NCBI GenBank assembly: GCA_028868555.1
Contig: JAGWUG010000050.1
Coordinates: 1 to 6,689 of the forward strand
Direction of reading: 5' to 3'
DNA from: Actinomycetales bacterium
Lineage (GTDB): Bacteria > Actinomycetota > Actinomycetes > Actinomycetales > Microbacteriaceae
DNA length: 6,689 bases
Below the pieces are notes generated by a model that was not told where the DNA came from, made no database searches, and worked only from the letters and a program-made list of their open reading frames with translations. How positions within the stretch are numbered: the stretch's first letter is position 1; every line of letters begins with the position of its first letter. The translations under genes and the position numbers were made by a program. Shown piece after piece: positions 6,339-6,689 of the stretch.

Positions 6339-6689
6339 ATGCTGACCGATCCCAAGTCCAGTTTGGTCAAAGGGGTCGCTAGGCTCTCAAAGAAAGACGC
6401 CCGGTCCCAGACCGGGCTCTTTCTGCTTGAGGGGCCGCAGGGTCTAAAAGAGGCTGCGGACACCCCCAAGTCAATAGTCGAGCTCTACGCGACCCAAGAG
6501 TGCGTAGACCGCTACCCGCAGCTGTTCGAGCGTCTGCAAAAAGCTCGCGTGGACCTGACTTTGGTCAGCGACCGCGTGCTCGAGGCCATGTGCGACACCT
6601 CCACCCCGCAGGGCGTTCTGGCGGTGTGTCAGCAGCTGCACGTCAGCCTGGACTCGGTGCTGAAAACCAAGCCAAAGCTGATCGCCGTG
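6339..6689 (+). CDS. SpoU/TrmH-family RNA methyltransferase, N-terminal part (cut by window edge)
   Basis: An open frame of 117 codons runs from ATG 6339 off the right edge. The N-terminus (MLTDPKSSLVKGVARLSKKD, then LFLLEGPQGLKEA) and the later VLEAM...STPQGVLAV match the substrate-binding N-terminal domain of 2'-O-ribose rRNA methyltransferases. The SAM-binding trefoil-knot domain lies beyond the window. In actinobacteria such a gene commonly lies between rplT and pheS, so pheS-pheT are expected next. Expression should depend on read-through from rplT: the gap is 6 bases and no clear ribosome-binding site precedes ATG. The only purine-rich candidate, AAGG at 6321-6324, is 14 bases away. The N-terminal residues fit the family, so a start downstream of the hairpin at 6393-6422 is unlikely. 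The exact target nucleotide cannot be told, so no symbol is given. Confidence 0.88.
   Translation, partial: MLTDPKSSLVKGVARLSKKDARSQTGLFLLEGPQGLKEAADTPKSIVELYATQECVDRYPQLFERLQKARVDLTLVSDRVLEAMCDTSTPQGVLAVCQQLHVSLDSVLKTKPKLIAV
6393..6424 (+). terminator. Intrinsic-terminator-like hairpin inside the methyltransferase gene
   Basis: GCCCGGTC (6399-6406) pairs perfectly with GACCGGGC (6410-6417) across a 3-base loop. The flanks AAAGA (6393-6397) and TCTTT (6418-6422) extend the stem by five pairs if C6398 is bulged. The 3' side continues as a T-rich run, TCTTTCT (6418-6424). This GC-rich stem plus T-rich tail is the best intrinsic-terminator candidate in the window. It lies about 60 bases inside the methyltransferase coding sequence (residues about 19-28), just after the ribosomal protein genes. 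It could end or attenuate the infC-rpmI-rplT transcript. Confidence 0.6.

Overview
The window looks like a chromosomal segment from an actinobacterium, most likely Microbacteriaceae (Micrococcales), possibly one of the small moderate-GC planktonic lineages. The grounds are a PriA-type HisA, the run hisC-hisB-hisH-priA followed by an SseB-family gene, a DUF1844 gene beside infC, and an rRNA methyltransferase directly after rplT. The genus is inferred from gene order and protein character; no search was run. Seven of the ten complete or 3'-complete genes end in TAG, which is unusual for an actinobacterium.

Left part (1-4499, all + strand): the 3' part of hisC, an 87-base gap with a promoter-like element, then hisB, hisH and hisA/priA. 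HisB makes imidazole-acetol phosphate and HisC transaminates it. HisH is the glutaminase half of imidazole-glycerol-phosphate synthase. HisA/PriA makes the substrate of that synthase. hisF, the partner of hisH, is not in the window. An SseB-family gene follows 21 bases after hisA. Two bases after that comes an unusually short serine-hydrolase (beta-lactamase fold) gene whose SxxK nucleophile motif lies at residues 8-11.

Middle (4491-5092): a small minus-strand DUF1844 gene converges on the serine hydrolase. A hairpin sits exactly between the two stop codons. Upstream of the DUF1844 gene, reading the other way, are a good promoter candidate and a structured leader of about 157 bases for the translation operon.

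Right part (5093-6689, + strand): infC (IF3, probably starting at the rare codon ATC), rpmI (L35), rplT (L20) and the first 117 codons of a SpoU/TrmH-family RNA methyltransferase. The first three carry the same TAGGAG ribosome-binding core. The methyltransferase starts 6 bases after rplT and has no clear site of its own. A strong terminator-like stem-loop lies inside its 5' coding region.

Most of this is ordinary housekeeping sequence; I see no mobile element, CRISPR array, tRNA, rRNA or defence system. The points most worth a second look are the terminator-like hairpin inside the methyltransferase gene, the infC leader with its ATC start, and the N-terminally short serine hydrolase coupled to SseB.
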